64,000 nt of DNA from Streptomyces ureilyticus (GCF_011045025.1 NZ_JAAKZX010000025.1:1-64000), one strand, 5' to 3'; counted from the first letter of the stretch, positions 34,572-44,313 are shown. Translations and numbers: made by a program. The notes: generated from the letters alone by a model not told the origin.

Positions 34572-35453
34572 GTGACTGATCCGGTGATCGTAGGTGTGGA
34601 CGGCTCCGCCTCCAGTCTTGAGGCGGTCGACGTCGCGGCCCGTGAGGCGCACCTGCGTGGCGCCCCGCTGCGGATCGTGCATGCCTTCGGCCAAGCCCCC
34701 GGACACCTGCCGACCGGTGGGCCGACGTGGAGCCCGGCCGACCACGGTCTGGAGCCGATGACACAGGGAGTCCTGGCCCGCGCCGAGGAACGGGCGTACG
34801 GGGTCGCGCCGGGCACGGCCATCACCCGGTCGGTGGTGGCCGGGGAGGCGCTCCAGGTACTGGAGATCGAGTCGCGGTCGGCATCGCTGGCCGTGGTCGG
34901 CAGCCGGGGCCTGAGCGGCTTTTCGGGGCTGCTGCTGGGCTCGACGGCGGTGCGTCTGGCAACGCACGGCCGCTGCCCGTTGATGGTGGTGCGCGGCCGT
35001 CCCGATCCGGCCGGTGCGGTGGTCATGGCCGTGGACGGCTCCGAAGCCGGCGAGGCGGCGGTGGAGTTCGCGTTTTCCGAGGCGGCACTGCGCAAGGCGC
35101 CGCTGGTGGCCCTGCACGTGTGGAACACGTGGAGCGAGCGCGCCTACGAAGGCCCCGGCGACCCCCTGAACGCCATGGTGGCGGACGTCGACCACCTCCG
35201 TGAGGCCGAGCAGCACCTGCTGGACGAGACGGTCACCGCCTGGCAGGAAGTCTTTCCACAGGTCGCGGTGGAGCGGCGCCTGGTGCGCTCCCGGATCCGT
35301 CCGGCTCTGATCGACGCGAGTCGGGGGTCCCAGCTGGTGGTGGCCGGCGCCCGGGGACGCGGCGGCTTCACCGGCCTGCTGCTCGGCTCCGTAAGCCAGG
35401 CCCTGCTGCACCACGCCCACTGCCCCGTCACCGTCGTCCGCGGCAAGGAGTGA
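34572..35453 (+). CDS. Universal stress protein, tandem UspA domains
   Basis: A 293-residue tandem UspA protein. Domain one begins VIVGVDGSASSLEAVDVAAR and has GSRGLSGFSGLLLGSTA. Domain two begins VVMAVDGSEAGEAAVEFAF and has GARGRGGFTGLLLGSVS. Both retain the ATP-binding pattern. GTG at 34572 has GGAG eight bases upstream. The following P-type ATPase start overlaps its stop (GTGA), so the two are coupled, which ties this stress protein to cation transport. Confidence 0.93.
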   Translation: MTDPVIVGVDGSASSLEAVDVAAREAHLRGAPLRIVHAFGQAPGHLPTGGPTWSPADHGLEPMTQGVLARAEERAYGVAPGTAITRSVVAGEALQVLEIESRSASLAVVGSRGLSGFSGLLLGSTAVRLATHGRCPLMVVRGRPDPAGAVVMAVDGSEAGEAAVEFAFSEAALRKAPLVALHVWNTWSERAYEGPGDPLNAMVADVDHLREAEQHLLDETVTAWQEVFPQVAVERRLVRSRIRPALIDASRGSQLVVAGARGRGGFTGLLLGSVSQALLHHAHCPVTVVRGKE

Positions 35454-38185
35454 CCGTGCCTCAGCAGACCATGGCAGGGAACCACCCCCTGCCGGTACAG
35501 ACGCCCTCGCAGCCCGACGCCTACCGACGCGACGCGGCCGAGGTGGCGGACTTGCTCGCCGTGGTCCCGGCCACGGGCCTGGCCACGGCGGACGCCGAGC
35601 GGCGGGCCGCCGCCTGGGGAGCCAACGAACTGGCCGAACCGGCCCGCCGGCCGCAGTGGCTGCGCCTGCTGGACCAGTTCCGCAGCTGGCTGATCGGCAT
35701 CCTGCTCGCCGCCGCCGTCATCGCCGGAATCATCGGCGAGATCAAGGACGCCCTCGTCATCGCCGTCGTCCTGCTCATCAACGCCACCATCGGCTACCTG
35801 CAGGAACGCCGTGCCGAGCGCAGCCTGGAGGCTCTGCGCCAGATGCTGGTCCCCACCGCGCGCGTGCGCCGCGACGGTCAGGTGAGGGTGATCCCGGCCG
35901 GCACACTGGTGCCCGGGGATGTCGTCCTTCTGGAAGCCGGCGACCGTGTCCCGGCGGACGGGCGTCTGGTGGTCGCCGAGTCGGTCGAGGCCGCCGAGGC
36001 CGCGCTGACCGGCGAGTCCCACCCCGTGGCCAAGACGACCGCGCCCGCCGCGGCCGACGGCGACGAGCCCGTACCCGTCGCCGAGCGCTCCGGCATGCTC
36101 TTCATGAACACCGCGCTGACCCGCGGCCGCGCCGAGGTGATCGTCACAGCGACCGGGATGCGCACCGAGGTCGGTGCGATCGCCGAGGCGCTGCGCACCG
36201 GCGCGGAACCGTCCAGCCCGCTCCAGGTCCAGATGGACAGCCTGGGCCGACGTCTGGCCCTGGTCAGCGGCGTCGCCGTGGCCGCCTACGTGCTCGTGTC
36301 CCTCCTGCGCGGTGAGGAACTCGCAGACCTCGCCCTGCGGGCAGTGGCCCTGGCGGTCGCCGCGATCCCCGAAGGGCTGCCCGCCGTCCTCGCGCTCACC
36401 CTGGCCCTGGGCGTCTACCGCATGGCCCGCCGCGGTGCCATCGTCAAGCGCCTGGCCTCCGTCGAGGCGCTCGGCTCCGCGACCGTGGTGTGCAGCGACA
36501 AGACCGGCACCCTGACCATGAACGAGATGACGGCCCGCGCTCTGTGGGCCGCCGGACGCGACTACGAGGTGACCGGCGAAGGCTACGACACCACCGGCAC
36601 CGTGCTCCCCGCGAACGGGGAGAGCGGCGTGGACGTGCGCGACGCGGTGTTGCCGTTCGCGCTGTGCAACGACGCCCGCCTCACTCCGGACGGCGTCATC
36701 GGAGACCCCACCGAGGCCGCCCTGATCGTGCTCGCCCACAAAGCCGGTCTCCACGCCGAACTGCGCACGCACATGACGCGTACGGGTGAGGTGCCCTTCG
36801 ATCCGGCCGCCAAGTACATGGCCACCTTCCACGGTGACGCCGACGGCCGCGTCCGCGTCCACGCCAAGGGAGCCGTCGACGTCCTGCTGGACCGCTGCAC
36901 CCATGTCCTGACCGAACACGGGCCGGCGCCCCTCGACGCCGAGCGCCGCCGGGAGGTCGCCGACGCCGCCCGGCGGATGGGCAGCCAGGGCTTGCGCGTC
37001 CTCGGCGCCGCCACTGCCACCACCGCCACCACCGGCCGGCCCCACCCGGAAGAGGTGACAGGGCTGACCTTGACCGCCATCGCCGGGATCGCCGACCCGC
37101 CCCGCCCCCAGGCGCGCGAGGCGGTTGCCTTGGCGCAGGCGGCCGGTATGACCGTCAAGATGATCACCGGGGACCATGCTGACACCGCAGCCGCCATCGC
37201 CCGCGAACTCGGCTTCACCGGAGACGTCGTCTCCGGCACCGAACTGGCCCGGATGAGCGACCAGGAGCTCGCGGACCGGATCGACGACATCGGCGTCTTC
37301 GCCCGCGTCGCCCCCGAACACAAGGTGACCATCGTCCACGCCCTGGCGCGGCGCGGCCACATCGTGGCCATGACCGGGGACGGCGTCAACGACGCCGCTG
37401 CCCTGCGCGCCGCCCACATCGGCGTCGCGATGGGCGTCACCGGCACTGACGTGGCCAAAGAGGCCGCCGACATGGTGCTCACCGACGACGACTTCTCCAC
37501 CATCGTCCGCGCGGTCCGCGAGGGCCGCTCCATCTACGACAACATCGTCACGTTCGTCCGCTTCCAGCTGTCCACCAACATCGGCGCCATCCTCACCCTG
37601 CTCGCCACCGTGCTGGCCGGACTGCCCGCCCCCATGTCCGCGATCCAGCTGCTGTGGGTCAACATCATCATGGACGGGCCGCCCGCCATGGCCCTGGCCA
37701 TCGATGCCCCGCGGGACAACGTGATGCGGCGTCCGCCCCGCCCACCCGGCGAACGCATCCTGAACGCCCGCCGCCTGGCCGCCATCACCCGCTCCGGCAC
37801 GGTCATGGCCGCCGGCACCCTGGCCGTCTTCACCGGCGCCCGCCACCTCACCGACACCGCGACAGCCGCCACCATGGCCTTCACCACGTTCGTCCTCTTC
37901 CAGCTCTGCAACGCCCTGGCCGCGCGCAACGAGGACGGCCCCGTCCTAGGTCGTCACCAACTGCACAACCGCGTCCTGTGGATCTGCCTGGCCGCCGTCC
38001 TCACCCTCCAGGTCATCGCCGTACAGGTGCCCTTCGCCCAGGGAGTCTTCGACACCGTCTCCCTCAGCCCGGCCCAGTGGGCGATCTGCCTCGCCACCGC
38101 CTCGACCGTGCTGCTGACCGAGCATGTCTGGCGGGCCGCACAGGCACGGTTCAGCCACCCGGCCGACGTGAAGCACGAGAACTGA
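35450..38185 (+). CDS. P-type cation-transporting ATPase (type II, Ca2+/cation)
   Basis: A 911-residue P2-type ATPase. The order is: N-terminal cation-ATPase domain, TM1-2, actuator domain with LTGESHPVAK, TM3-4 with the ion-site IPEGLP, phosphorylation motif CSDKTGTLT (Asp350), nucleotide domain with KGAVDVLLDRC, hinge [20 protein letters not shown], then four to six C-terminal helices (cation_ATPase_C, LWVNIIMDGPPAMALAID). Most similar to bacterial Ca2+-type and CtpF-like ATPases. The M. tuberculosis CtpF gene belongs to the DosR regulon, which fits the setting. The GTG start overlaps the upstream stop. It is coupled to a universal stress gene. Confidence 0.93.
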   Translation: MTVPQQTMAGNHPLPVQTPSQPDAYRRDAAEVADLLAVVPATGLATADAERRAAAWGANELAEPARRPQWLRLLDQFRSWLIGILLAAAVIAGIIGEIKDALVIAVVLLINATIGYLQERRAERSLEALRQMLVPTARVRRDGQVRVIPAGTLVPGDVVLLEAGDRVPADGRLVVAESVEAAEAALTGESHPVAKTTAPAAADGDEPVPVAERSGMLFMNTALTRGRAEVIVTATGMRTEVGAIAEALRTGAEPSSPLQVQMDSLGRRLALVSGVAVAAYVLVSLLRGEELADLALRAVALAVAAIPEGLPAVLALTLALGVYRMARRGAIVKRLASVEALGSATVVCSDKTGTLTMNEMTARALWAAGRDYEVTGEGYDTTGTVLPANGESGVDVRDAVLPFALCNDARLTPDGVIGDPTEAALIVLAHKAGLHAELRTHMTRTGEVPFDPAAKYMATFHGDADGRVRVHAKGAVDVLLDRCTHVLTEHGPAPLDAERRREVADAARRMGSQGLRVLGAATATTATTGRPHPEEVTGLTLTAIAGIADPPRPQAREAVALAQAAGMTVKMITGDHADTAAAIARELGFTGDVVSGTELARMSDQELADRIDDIGVFARVAPEHKVTIVHALARRGHIVAMTGDGVNDAAALRAAHIGVAMGVTGTDVAKEAADMVLTDDDFSTIVRAVREGRSIYDNIVTFVRFQLSTNIGAILTLLATVLAGLPAPMSAIQLLWVNIIMDGPPAMALAIDAPRDNVMRRPPRPPGERILNARRLAAITRSGTVMAAGTLAVFTGARHLTDTATAATMAFTTFVLFQLCNALAARNEDGPVLGRHQLHNRVLWICLAAVLTLQVIAVQVPFAQGVFDTVSLSPAQWAICLATASTVLLTEHVWRAAQARFSHPADVKHEN

Positions 38186-38345
38186 GCCTGGGAGACACCA
38201 CGACTTCGCCGGCTCGCGAGGCTCAAGAAGGTGACCGGAGGCGCCCCGGCCGACTGGATGCGGGCCCGGCTGCCGTTCGTCCGCGGCAACGGATGGCTGC
38301 GCTGAACACCACCGGTGCGGCGGGCCCGCCGCACCGGTCCGCGAT

Positions 38346-38389
38346 GGGGCCGGTCGGACCGTGCCCGGGACCAGTGGCCCCTGCCCCGG
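38346..38389 (+). promoter_or_regulatory. DosR/DevR-like boxes upstream of universal stress gene 3
   Basis: GGGGCCGGTCGGACCG (38346-38361), a near mirror of the 31626 box, and AGTGGCCCCTGCCCCGG (38373-38389) lie 72 to 99 bp before the start codon. Confidence 0.45.
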
Positions 38390-38444
38390 AAACCCGCTGA
38401 ACGAGACGCTGAAACCGCATCACCCGACACAAGAGGAGGACACC

Positions 38445-39350
38445 ATGGCCCGCACGATCACCGTAGGACTCGACGGCTCTGCCGAGAGCCTGGCAGCCGC
38501 TGAGTGGGCGGCCCGCGAGGCGAAGCTGCGCGGCCTGCCGGTCAAGCTGGTCCATGTGTGGCAGCCGGTGCCGGAGCGCATGGCTCAGGCGTCGCTCCTC
38601 GGAGCCGAGACCCACCAATACTGGACCGAGCGGATTCCCCGCGAGGCCGCCGAGGGCCTGAGACTGCGTCACCCCGGAGTCGAGGTGAGCACCGAGCAAC
38701 GTACCGGCACGCGCTCCGACGTACTCGCGGAAGCCGCCCGTGATGCGGAGCTGCTGGTCATCGGCTCCCGCGCGCTGAGCGGGCTCGGTGGCTTCCTGGT
38801 CGGTTCCGTCGGCCAGGGCGTGGTCGCCCGGACCGAGGTGCCCGTGGTCCTCGTGCGCGCCGGTGAACAGTCTGCCGACGAACACGCCATGGATCCCGCC
38901 GGCGTCCCGTCGGCCGCCACCGCGTTCCGGCCCGTCGTCCTCGGCCTCGCCGCAGGCAGCCCCGACGAGGCTGTGGTCGCCTTCGCCTTTGAGGAGGCAC
39001 GGCACCGCGACACCGAGCTGCACGTCCTCCAGGCCTGGAACCAGTCGCCCTATTCCGTCTACACCATGGGATCCGGATTCGAGCCCCACGAGGAGTTCGC
39101 CCGCGAGAAGGCTGCCGTACTCACCGAGGCGTTGCGTGCCTGGAGGCAGAAGTACCCGGACGTCGAGGTCGTCGAGGTGTCCCGCCCCGGCAGCGCCGCC
39201 GGCCTCCTGATCGACGCCTCCCGTGACGCCTCCCTGGTCGTTGTCGGCCGGCGCGTGCGCCGTAACCCCTTCGGCGCCCACATCGGTGCCGTCACCCACG
39301 CGGTGCTGCACCACGCCACCTCACCCGTCGCCGTCGTCGCCCACGACTGA
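38445..39350 (+). CDS. Universal stress protein, tandem UspA domains
   Basis: A 301-residue tandem UspA protein. Domain one: ITVGLDGSAESLAAAEWAAR and GSRALSGLGGFLVGSVG. Domain two: VVLGLAAGSPDEAVVAFAFE and VVVGRRVRRNPFGAHIGAVT, where the nucleotide loop has lost its canonical Gly spacing, so the second domain may not bind ATP. ATG at 38445 has AGGAGGA upstream. It is separated from the P-type ATPase by 259 bp with its own regulatory boxes and ends at a bidirectional hairpin shared with copZ. Confidence 0.92.
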   Translation: MARTITVGLDGSAESLAAAEWAAREAKLRGLPVKLVHVWQPVPERMAQASLLGAETHQYWTERIPREAAEGLRLRHPGVEVSTEQRTGTRSDVLAEAARDAELLVIGSRALSGLGGFLVGSVGQGVVARTEVPVVLVRAGEQSADEHAMDPAGVPSAATAFRPVVLGLAAGSPDEAVVAFAFEEARHRDTELHVLQAWNQSPYSVYTMGSGFEPHEEFAREKAAVLTEALRAWRQKYPDVEVVEVSRPGSAAGLLIDASRDASLVVVGRRVRRNPFGAHIGAVTHAVLHHATSPVAVVAHD

Positions 39351-39487
39351 CGCGCTTCATGCCCCGGGCCGGGCATCGCTGCCGGGAGATCCCGCACCGA
39401 GCGCGGTATCCGACAGGGTTCCGGCCCGTGGCTCCAAGGCCGCTGGCAGCTTCAAGGACGGTGGTTCGAGGGCAGCCGGCAACAAAG

Positions 39488-39526
39488 ACGGTCCCGCCCG
39501 TACGCGAAGTACACGGGCGGGACCGT
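39488..39526. terminator. Bidirectional terminator between stress gene 3 and copZ
   Basis: ACGGTCCCGCCCGT (39488-39501) pairs perfectly with ACGGGCGGGACCGT (39513-39526) around an 11-base loop, between the two convergent genes. Confidence 0.8.
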
Positions 39527-39561
39527 TCCGGGCTGCTGCGCATGGCCGCGTGCCCTGCCGC

Positions 39562-39780
39562 TCACTGCTCGCGGCGGCCTATCAGGTCGTAGCCGGCCTC
39601 GTCCACGGCCTCGGCGACCGCGTCGTAGGCCAGGCGCTCGCCACTGGACACGGTCACGTGGCCGGTCTTCAGATCGACCTCTACGCCCGTGACGCCGTCG
39701 AGGGCGCCGACCTCGGAGGAGACGGCCTTGACGCAGTGGTCGCACGTCATGCCCTTGACCTCGTAAATGTCCTGCACCAT
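39562..39780 (-). CDS. copZ: Copper chaperone, heavy-metal-associated domain
   Basis: A 72-residue HMA-domain protein with the metal site GMTCDHC (Cys13, Cys16) and ferredoxin-like fold pattern. It binds Cu(I) and delivers it to CopA or to the CsoR sensor. ATG at 39780 has GAGGAG seven bases upstream. A perfect CsoR-type palindrome overlaps its promoter, so it should be copper-induced. It is divergent from the DUF5134 gene and 1.1 kb from copA. Confidence 0.95.
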   Translation of the reverse strand: MVQDIYEVKGMTCDHCVKAVSSEVGALDGVTGVEVDLKTGHVTVSSGERLAYDAVAEAVDEAGYDLIGRREQ

Positions 39781-39831
39781 GACTCTGCTCCTCTGGCTGC
39801 TTGGCTTTCCTGCTTGTTCCTGATGGAGCCC

Positions 39832-39863
39832 ATCATACCCCTAGGGGGTATAAGTGTTGTCAA
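39832..39863 (-). promoter_or_regulatory. copZ promoter with CsoR-type operator
   Basis: On the minus strand TTGACA (39863-39858) and TATGAT (39837-39832) are spaced 20 bp, with TACCCCTAGGGGGTA (plus strand, 39836-39850) across the spacer and -10 box. The identical 15-mer occurs before copA. The 20-bp spacer is longer than usual. Confidence 0.75.
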
Positions 39864-39948
39864 GGGCTTGCAAGGGCTGACGGCCCGCTTCCCCGGCACG
39901 TACTAAGGGCACCAGTACGTGCCGCAGTCGGTCGATGCGGAGGTGTCG

Positions 39949-40848
39949 ATGGGAATCCTGGCCTTGACCTGGTCCATCGCGGTGCTCGCCGGGCTTGTGG
40001 CCGCGGTCAGCTCGGTGCGGATGGTGACCAGCAGAGGCGGGGCCCGGTTCGCGGCGGGCGGCGATCTGCTGATGAGCGTGTGCATGGCCGCCATGTCCCT
40101 GCCGCTGACGGTGAGTTGGTACGCGGAGTACGGCATGGGATGGGCGGTGGTGTTCGCGCTGCTGGGGCTCGCCGGGGTCGCGCTGGCCGTGAAGCACACG
40201 CGTGAGGGCGGGTGGAGGCACGGTGGGCACTGGGTGCGTCTGATCGTCGGCAGCGCGGGCGTGGTGATCATGACGCTCGCCATGACGAGTACGTCCTCCG
40301 GGCCGGTGCTCGCTCTGGGCGGCTCTCACATGGCGCACATGCCGGGGATGGAGCACATGGCGGCGGGCTCGGAGTCGGCAGGGCACTCGCATACGGAGGC
40401 CATGGACGGTCACGGGCACGGGAGTGTCGTAGAGGGGCACGGTCACGGGACGGAGTCGTCCGACCTGGCCGCTGCCGGCGATGTCGGCGCATCGGCGTCA
40501 TCGGGTGCCGCCGTCTGGCGTCTCGTGGTCGTCGTGCTCGCGGTCTGCTTCCTGTTGTCGATCGCCGCGTCCATGTGGGCGCAGGTCCGGGACGCGAACC
40601 CGAGTCACCGCCTCGCCGAGGGCCGCGCAGGCAGCCGCCGCCACAACTGGAGCCGCTGGCTGCTCGCCATGCCGGACACGGTCGTCGTCTTCCTGGCCTC
40701 GCTGACGCTCGCGGTCCGGGACCGGGCCCGGACCGTGAAGGGCGGCACCCACCGCCGCCGCCCCGGCGCCGCACCCGAGGCCGCGCTGGCCGCCCATGTC
40801 GGCATGGGCGGCACGATGGCGGCGATGCTCCTGCTGATGGCGGTCTAG
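39949..40848 (+). CDS. DUF5134 His-rich membrane protein
   Basis: A 299-residue membrane protein with five to seven hydrophobic segments. A Met/His-rich extracytoplasmic loop (about 125-175, including SHMAHMPGMEHM and GHSHTEAMDGHGHG) should bind copper or another soft metal. This matches the DUF5134 family found in actinobacteria. ATG at 39949 has GGAGG five bases upstream. It is divergent from copZ, about 100 bp from the CsoR-type operator, so co-regulation by copper is plausible. A copper-binding or transport role is inferred from composition and location. Confidence 0.8.
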   Translation: MGILALTWSIAVLAGLVAAVSSVRMVTSRGGARFAAGGDLLMSVCMAAMSLPLTVSWYAEYGMGWAVVFALLGLAGVALAVKHTREGGWRHGGHWVRLIVGSAGVVIMTLAMTSTSSGPVLALGGSHMAHMPGMEHMAAGSESAGHSHTEAMDGHGHGSVVEGHGHGTESSDLAAAGDVGASASSGAAVWRLVVVVLAVCFLLSIAASMWAQVRDANPSHRLAEGRAGSRRHNWSRWLLAMPDTVVVFLASLTLAVRDRARTVKGGTHRRRPGAAPEAALAAHVGMGGTMAAMLLLMAV

Positions 40849-40863
40849 CGAGCCGTATCTGTC

Positions 40864-43131
40864 TCAGCTCGCCGCCTGAAACCCCCGCAGGCGCAGGCTG
40901 TTGCCCACCACGAAGACCGACGAGAACGCCATCGCCGCTCCCGCGATCATCGGGTTGAGCAGGCCGGCCGCTGCGAGGGGGAGGGCGGCGAGGTTGTAGG
41001 CGAAGGCCCAGAACAGGTTGGACCTGATGGTGCCGAGGGTGCGGCGTGCGAGGCGGATCGCGTCGGGCGCGGCCCGCAGATCGCCCCGTACGAGAGTGAG
41101 GTCGCCGGCCTCGATGGCCGCGTCCGTGCCCGTACCCATGGCCAGGCCCAGGTCCGCCTGCGCCAGCGCGGCCGCGTCGTTGACGCCGTCGCCGACCATC
41201 GCCACCGAACGGCCCTCTGTCTGAAGGCGCTTGACCACGTCCACCTTGTCCTGGGGGAGGACCTCGGCGATGACCTCGTCGATGCCGACCTCGGCGGCGA
41301 CCGACCGCGCGACCGCCTCGTTGTCGCCGGTCAGCAGGATCGGGGTCAGGCCGAGCGCCCGCAGCCGGGTGATCGCCTCGGGGCTGGTGTCCTTGACGGC
41401 GTCGGCCACCTCGAGAACCGCACGGGCCTCGCCGTCCCAGGCGACCGCGATCGCCGTACGTCCGGCCGCCTCGGCCTCCGCCTTGGCGCGCTCCAGGTTC
41501 ACGGGCAACCGGATCTCCCACTCGGCCAGCAACTTCTCGCGGCCGACCAGAACCGCGTGCCCCTCGACGATGCCCTGAACGCCGAGACCCGCGACGTTCG
41601 CGAAGTCCTCCGGGGTGGGCAGCTCGCCGACCTTCTGCGCGGCGCCCGCGGCCACCGCCTTAGCGATGGGGTGCTCCGAGGAGTGCTCCAACGCACCGGC
41701 CAGCCGCAGCACTTCGTCCTCGGGGGTGCCGTCGGCGGCGTGCACGGCCAGCAGGGTCATCCGTCCGGTGGTCACCGTGCCGGTCTTGTCGAGGACGATC
41801 GTGTCGACCTTGCGCGTGTTCTCCAGTACCTCGGGGCCCTTGATCAGGATGCCGAGCTGCGCGCCGCGCCCGGTGCCGACCATCAGCGCCGTCGGTGTCG
41901 CGAGCCCCAGGGCGCACGGGCAGGCGATGATCAGGACGGCGACCGCGGCGGTGAAGGCGGCGGTCAGCCCGGAACCGTTGCCGAGCCAGAAGCCGAGGGT
42001 GGCCAGGGCGAGGCCGATCACGACCGGTACGAAGACCGCGGAGATCCGGTCGGCGAGCCGCTGGGCGGCGGCCTTGCCGTTCTGCGCGTCCTCCACCAGC
42101 TTGGCCATACGGGCGAGCTGGGTGTCCGAGCCGACACGAGTGGCCTCGACGACAAGCCGTCCGCCGACGTTCAGCGTGGCACCGGTGACGCCTTCGCCGG
42201 CCTCGACCTCGACCGGTACGGACTCGCCGGTCAGCATGGAGGCGTCCACGGCGGAGGAGCCCTGGACGACGACACCGTCGGTGGCGATCTTCTCGCCGGG
42301 GCGCACCAGGAAGCGGTCGCCGACCTTCAACTCGGCGATGGAGACGGTCAGTTCGCGACCGTCGGCCCGCAGCACCGTCACCTCCTTCGCGCCGAGCTCC
42401 AGCAGCGCCCTGAGGGCCGCGCCCGCCTTCCGCTTGGACCGGGCCTCGAAGTAGCGGCCCGCGAGGATGAAGGCGGTAACTCCGGCGGCGGCTTCGAGGT
42501 AGATGTTCCCGGCGCCGTCACCGCGGGCGATGGTCAGCTCGAAGGGGTGCGTCATGCCGGGCGTGCCGGCCGTGCCGAAGAAGAGGGCCCATACCGACCA
42601 CAGGAACGCGGCCGACGTACCGACCGAGATCAGCGTGTCCATGGTGGCCGCACCGTGCCGGGCATTGGTCCAGGCTGCGCGATGGAAGGGCCAGGCGGCA
42701 TACGTGACGACCGGCGCCGCCAGCGTCAGGGACAGCCACTGCCAGTACTCGAACTGGAGGGCCGGGATCATCGCCATCGCGACGACCGGCACGGCGAGGG
42801 TGACGGCGGTGATCAGGCGCTCGCGGAGCGGCCGCAGTTCGTCGTACGCACCGGAGCCGGGCCCGTCCTCGCCGCCGGGTGTGGACTCGGGGCGTACGGG
42901 TGCGGGCTCGTGAGCGGTGTAGCCGGTGGCCTCGACCTTGGCGATCAGGTCCTGGACGGAGACGTCCTCGTCCCGGTACGTGACCTTGGCCTTCTCCGTG
43001 GCGTAGTTGACGGTCGCCTCGACACCGTCCATGCGGTTGAGCTTCTTCTCGATCCTGGCCGCGCACGAGGCGCAGGTCATGCCGCCGATGGCGAGTTCGA
43101 CCTCGGCGGCGCCGGGGGTGGTGGTGGCCAT
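40864..43131 (-). CDS. copA: Copper-exporting P1B-type ATPase
   Basis: A 755-residue Cu(I)-ATPase. N-terminal HMA domain with GGMTCASC (Cys20, Cys23), two extra N-terminal helices, actuator motif LTGESVPVE, ion-site CPC in [11 protein letters not shown], phosphorylation motif DKTGTVTTG, the P1B HP motif in SSEHPIAKA, and hinge [16 protein letters not shown]. Exports Cu(I) from the cytoplasm. ATG at 43131 has GAGGAG five bases upstream. The promoter (43201-43229) and a CsoR-type palindrome (43168-43182) lie upstream, and CopZ is the likely copper donor. Confidence 0.97.
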   Translation of the reverse strand: MATTTPGAAEVELAIGGMTCASCAARIEKKLNRMDGVEATVNYATEKAKVTYRDEDVSVQDLIAKVEATGYTAHEPAPVRPESTPGGEDGPGSGAYDELRPLRERLITAVTLAVPVVAMAMIPALQFEYWQWLSLTLAAPVVTYAAWPFHRAAWTNARHGAATMDTLISVGTSAAFLWSVWALFFGTAGTPGMTHPFELTIARGDGAGNIYLEAAAGVTAFILAGRYFEARSKRKAGAALRALLELGAKEVTVLRADGRELTVSIAELKVGDRFLVRPGEKIATDGVVVQGSSAVDASMLTGESVPVEVEAGEGVTGATLNVGGRLVVEATRVGSDTQLARMAKLVEDAQNGKAAAQRLADRISAVFVPVVIGLALATLGFWLGNGSGLTAAFTAAVAVLIIACPCALGLATPTALMVGTGRGAQLGILIKGPEVLENTRKVDTIVLDKTGTVTTGRMTLLAVHAADGTPEDEVLRLAGALEHSSEHPIAKAVAAGAAQKVGELPTPEDFANVAGLGVQGIVEGHAVLVGREKLLAEWEIRLPVNLERAKAEAEAAGRTAIAVAWDGEARAVLEVADAVKDTSPEAITRLRALGLTPILLTGDNEAVARSVAAEVGIDEVIAEVLPQDKVDVVKRLQTEGRSVAMVGDGVNDAAALAQADLGLAMGTGTDAAIEAGDLTLVRGDLRAAPDAIRLARRTLGTIRSNLFWAFAYNLAALPLAAAGLLNPMIAGAAMAFSSVFVVGNSLRLRGFQAAS

Positions 43132-43167
43132 GTCCGCTCCTCGTGGCGTGTCGGGTGGATTCCATAG

Positions 43168-43182
43168 TACCCCTAGGGGGTA
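43168..43182. promoter_or_regulatory. CsoR-type operator upstream of copA
   Basis: TACCCCTAGGGGGTA, identical to the 15-mer before copZ, lies between the copA promoter and its start codon, where bound CsoR would block transcription. Confidence 0.75.
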
Positions 43183-43200
43183 TGAGGTTCTGCGTCTCCA

Positions 43201-43229
43201 TGTATACCCCCGGCCCGTATTCGATTCAA
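43201..43229 (-). promoter_or_regulatory. copA promoter
   Basis: On the minus strand TTGAAT (43229-43224) and TATACA (43206-43201) are spaced exactly 17 bp. The spacer contains ATAC...GTAT arms around a C/G-rich core, a degenerate version of the copper operator. Confidence 0.65.
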
Positions 43230-43242
43230 GGTCTGATTCGAC

Positions 43243-43270
43243 TTGACTGTGTACCCCCTGGGGGTATCTT
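43243..43270 (+). promoter_or_regulatory. Promoter and CsoR-type operator of the His-rich secreted protein
   Basis: TTGACT (43243-43248) and TATCTT (43265-43270), spaced 16 bp, flank the palindrome TACCCCCTGGGGGTA (43252-43266). Confidence 0.75.
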
Positions 43271-43320
43271 GAAAAGCGTCGGTCGCCCGCACGCGGCGGC
43301 CCTGCAGAAGGGACCACGCC

Positions 43321-44313
43321 ATGCACACCGCACTGAAGCTCACGACCTTCGCCGCCGCGCTCGCCGCCACCTTCGGCACGGCCTACGGAGTGGGCAACGC
43401 CATCGACCCCGTGGTGTCCGACGACGACAAGACGGCCGAGGCCGCGCAGCACGGCGGCCACGCGGCGGGCGCGGAGAAGGGCGGGGGAGGCGGCCATGGC
43501 GAAGGCGGGGAAGCGGCCGGCGGGCACGCCGCGGAACTGCCCGGCGGGCTGCAGACCTCCGAGGGCGGCTACACGCTCGACCTGAAGACCTCGCGCATCG
43601 AGGCCGGCGCGGCCACCGAGCTGAGCTTCGCCATCGTCAAGGACAGCACCGGACGGAACGTAACCGCGTACCAGCGCGAACACGAGAAGGAACTGCACCT
43701 CATCGTCGCCTCACGCGACCTCACGGTCTATCGCCACCTGCACCCCGCCCGTGCAGCCGACGGCACCTGGTCCATCCCGGTCGAGCTGCCGAAGGCGGGC
43801 GGCTACCGCGTCTTCGCCGACTTCAAGCCCAAGGGTGCCGCGGAGGGCCTGACCCTCGGCTCCGACCTCGCGGTGTCGGGCCCGTACAAGCCGGCTGAAC
43901 TGCCGAAGCCCGCCCCTACCGCGATCGTCGACGACTACAAGGTCACCCTCAACGGCGAACTCCGCCCCGGGGCGGGCAGCGAACTGCAGCTGAACGTCAC
44001 GAAGGACGGCAAGCCCGTACGCAACCTCCAGCCCTACCTCGGCGCATACGGCCACCTCGTCGCCCTCCGCTCAGGAGACCTCGCCTACCTCCACGTCCAC
44101 CCCAACGGCGAGCCCGGCGACGGCAAGACGCAGCCCGGCCCTCAGGTGTCCTTCACGGCAACGGCCCCCAGCAAGGGCGCGTACCGCCTCTTCCTCGACT
44201 TCAAGCACGAGGGCAAGGTCCGTACGGCGGCCTTCACGGTCTACGCGGGGGGTGCGCCGGCGGCGGAGCCGACGACCGCGGAGGAGCATGGTTCGGACGG
44301 ACACGGGCACTGA
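43321..44313 (+). CDS. Secreted His-rich protein, probable copper-resistance factor
   Basis: A 330-residue exported protein. An N-terminal hydrophobic signal or anchor ([19 protein letters not shown]) is followed by a His/Gly-rich segment (about 40-78) that can bind metal. Two similar beta-domains come next: [20 protein letters not shown] with [13 protein letters not shown], and [15 protein letters not shown] with [13 protein letters not shown]. The protein ends HGSDGHGH. The paired HLHP/HVHP motifs look like metal ligands. It is expressed from a promoter with a CsoR-type operator, divergent from copA. I recognise the type from Streptomyces copper loci but cannot name a characterised family. 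A periplasmic-side copper binder is the best inference. Confidence 0.78.
   Translation: MHTALKLTTFAAALAATFGTAYGVGNAIDPVVSDDDKTAEAAQHGGHAAGAEKGGGGGHGEGGEAAGGHAAELPGGLQTSEGGYTLDLKTSRIEAGAATELSFAIVKDSTGRNVTAYQREHEKELHLIVASRDLTVYRHLHPARAADGTWSIPVELPKAGGYRVFADFKPKGAAEGLTLGSDLAVSGPYKPAELPKPAPTAIVDDYKVTLNGELRPGAGSELQLNVTKDGKPVRNLQPYLGAYGHLVALRSGDLAYLHVHPNGEPGDGKTQPGPQVSFTATAPSKGAYRLFLDFKHEGKVRTAAFTVYAGGAPAAEPTTAEEHGSDGHGH

Noticed and set aside
35144..37846. Very long open frame antisense to the P-type ATPase gene
   Set aside because: It mirrors the high-GC third-position bias of the sense gene, has Gly/His/Asp-rich low-complexity sequence and no family motifs.
38186..38304. Short peptide ending ADWMRARLPFVRGNGWLR before universal stress gene 3
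   Set aside because: It has a protein-like look and may be a gene remnant, but I could not place it in any family.
40864..43167. Long plus-strand open frame opposite copA
   Set aside because: Composition is a GC shadow of copA; no domain or ribosome site is visible.
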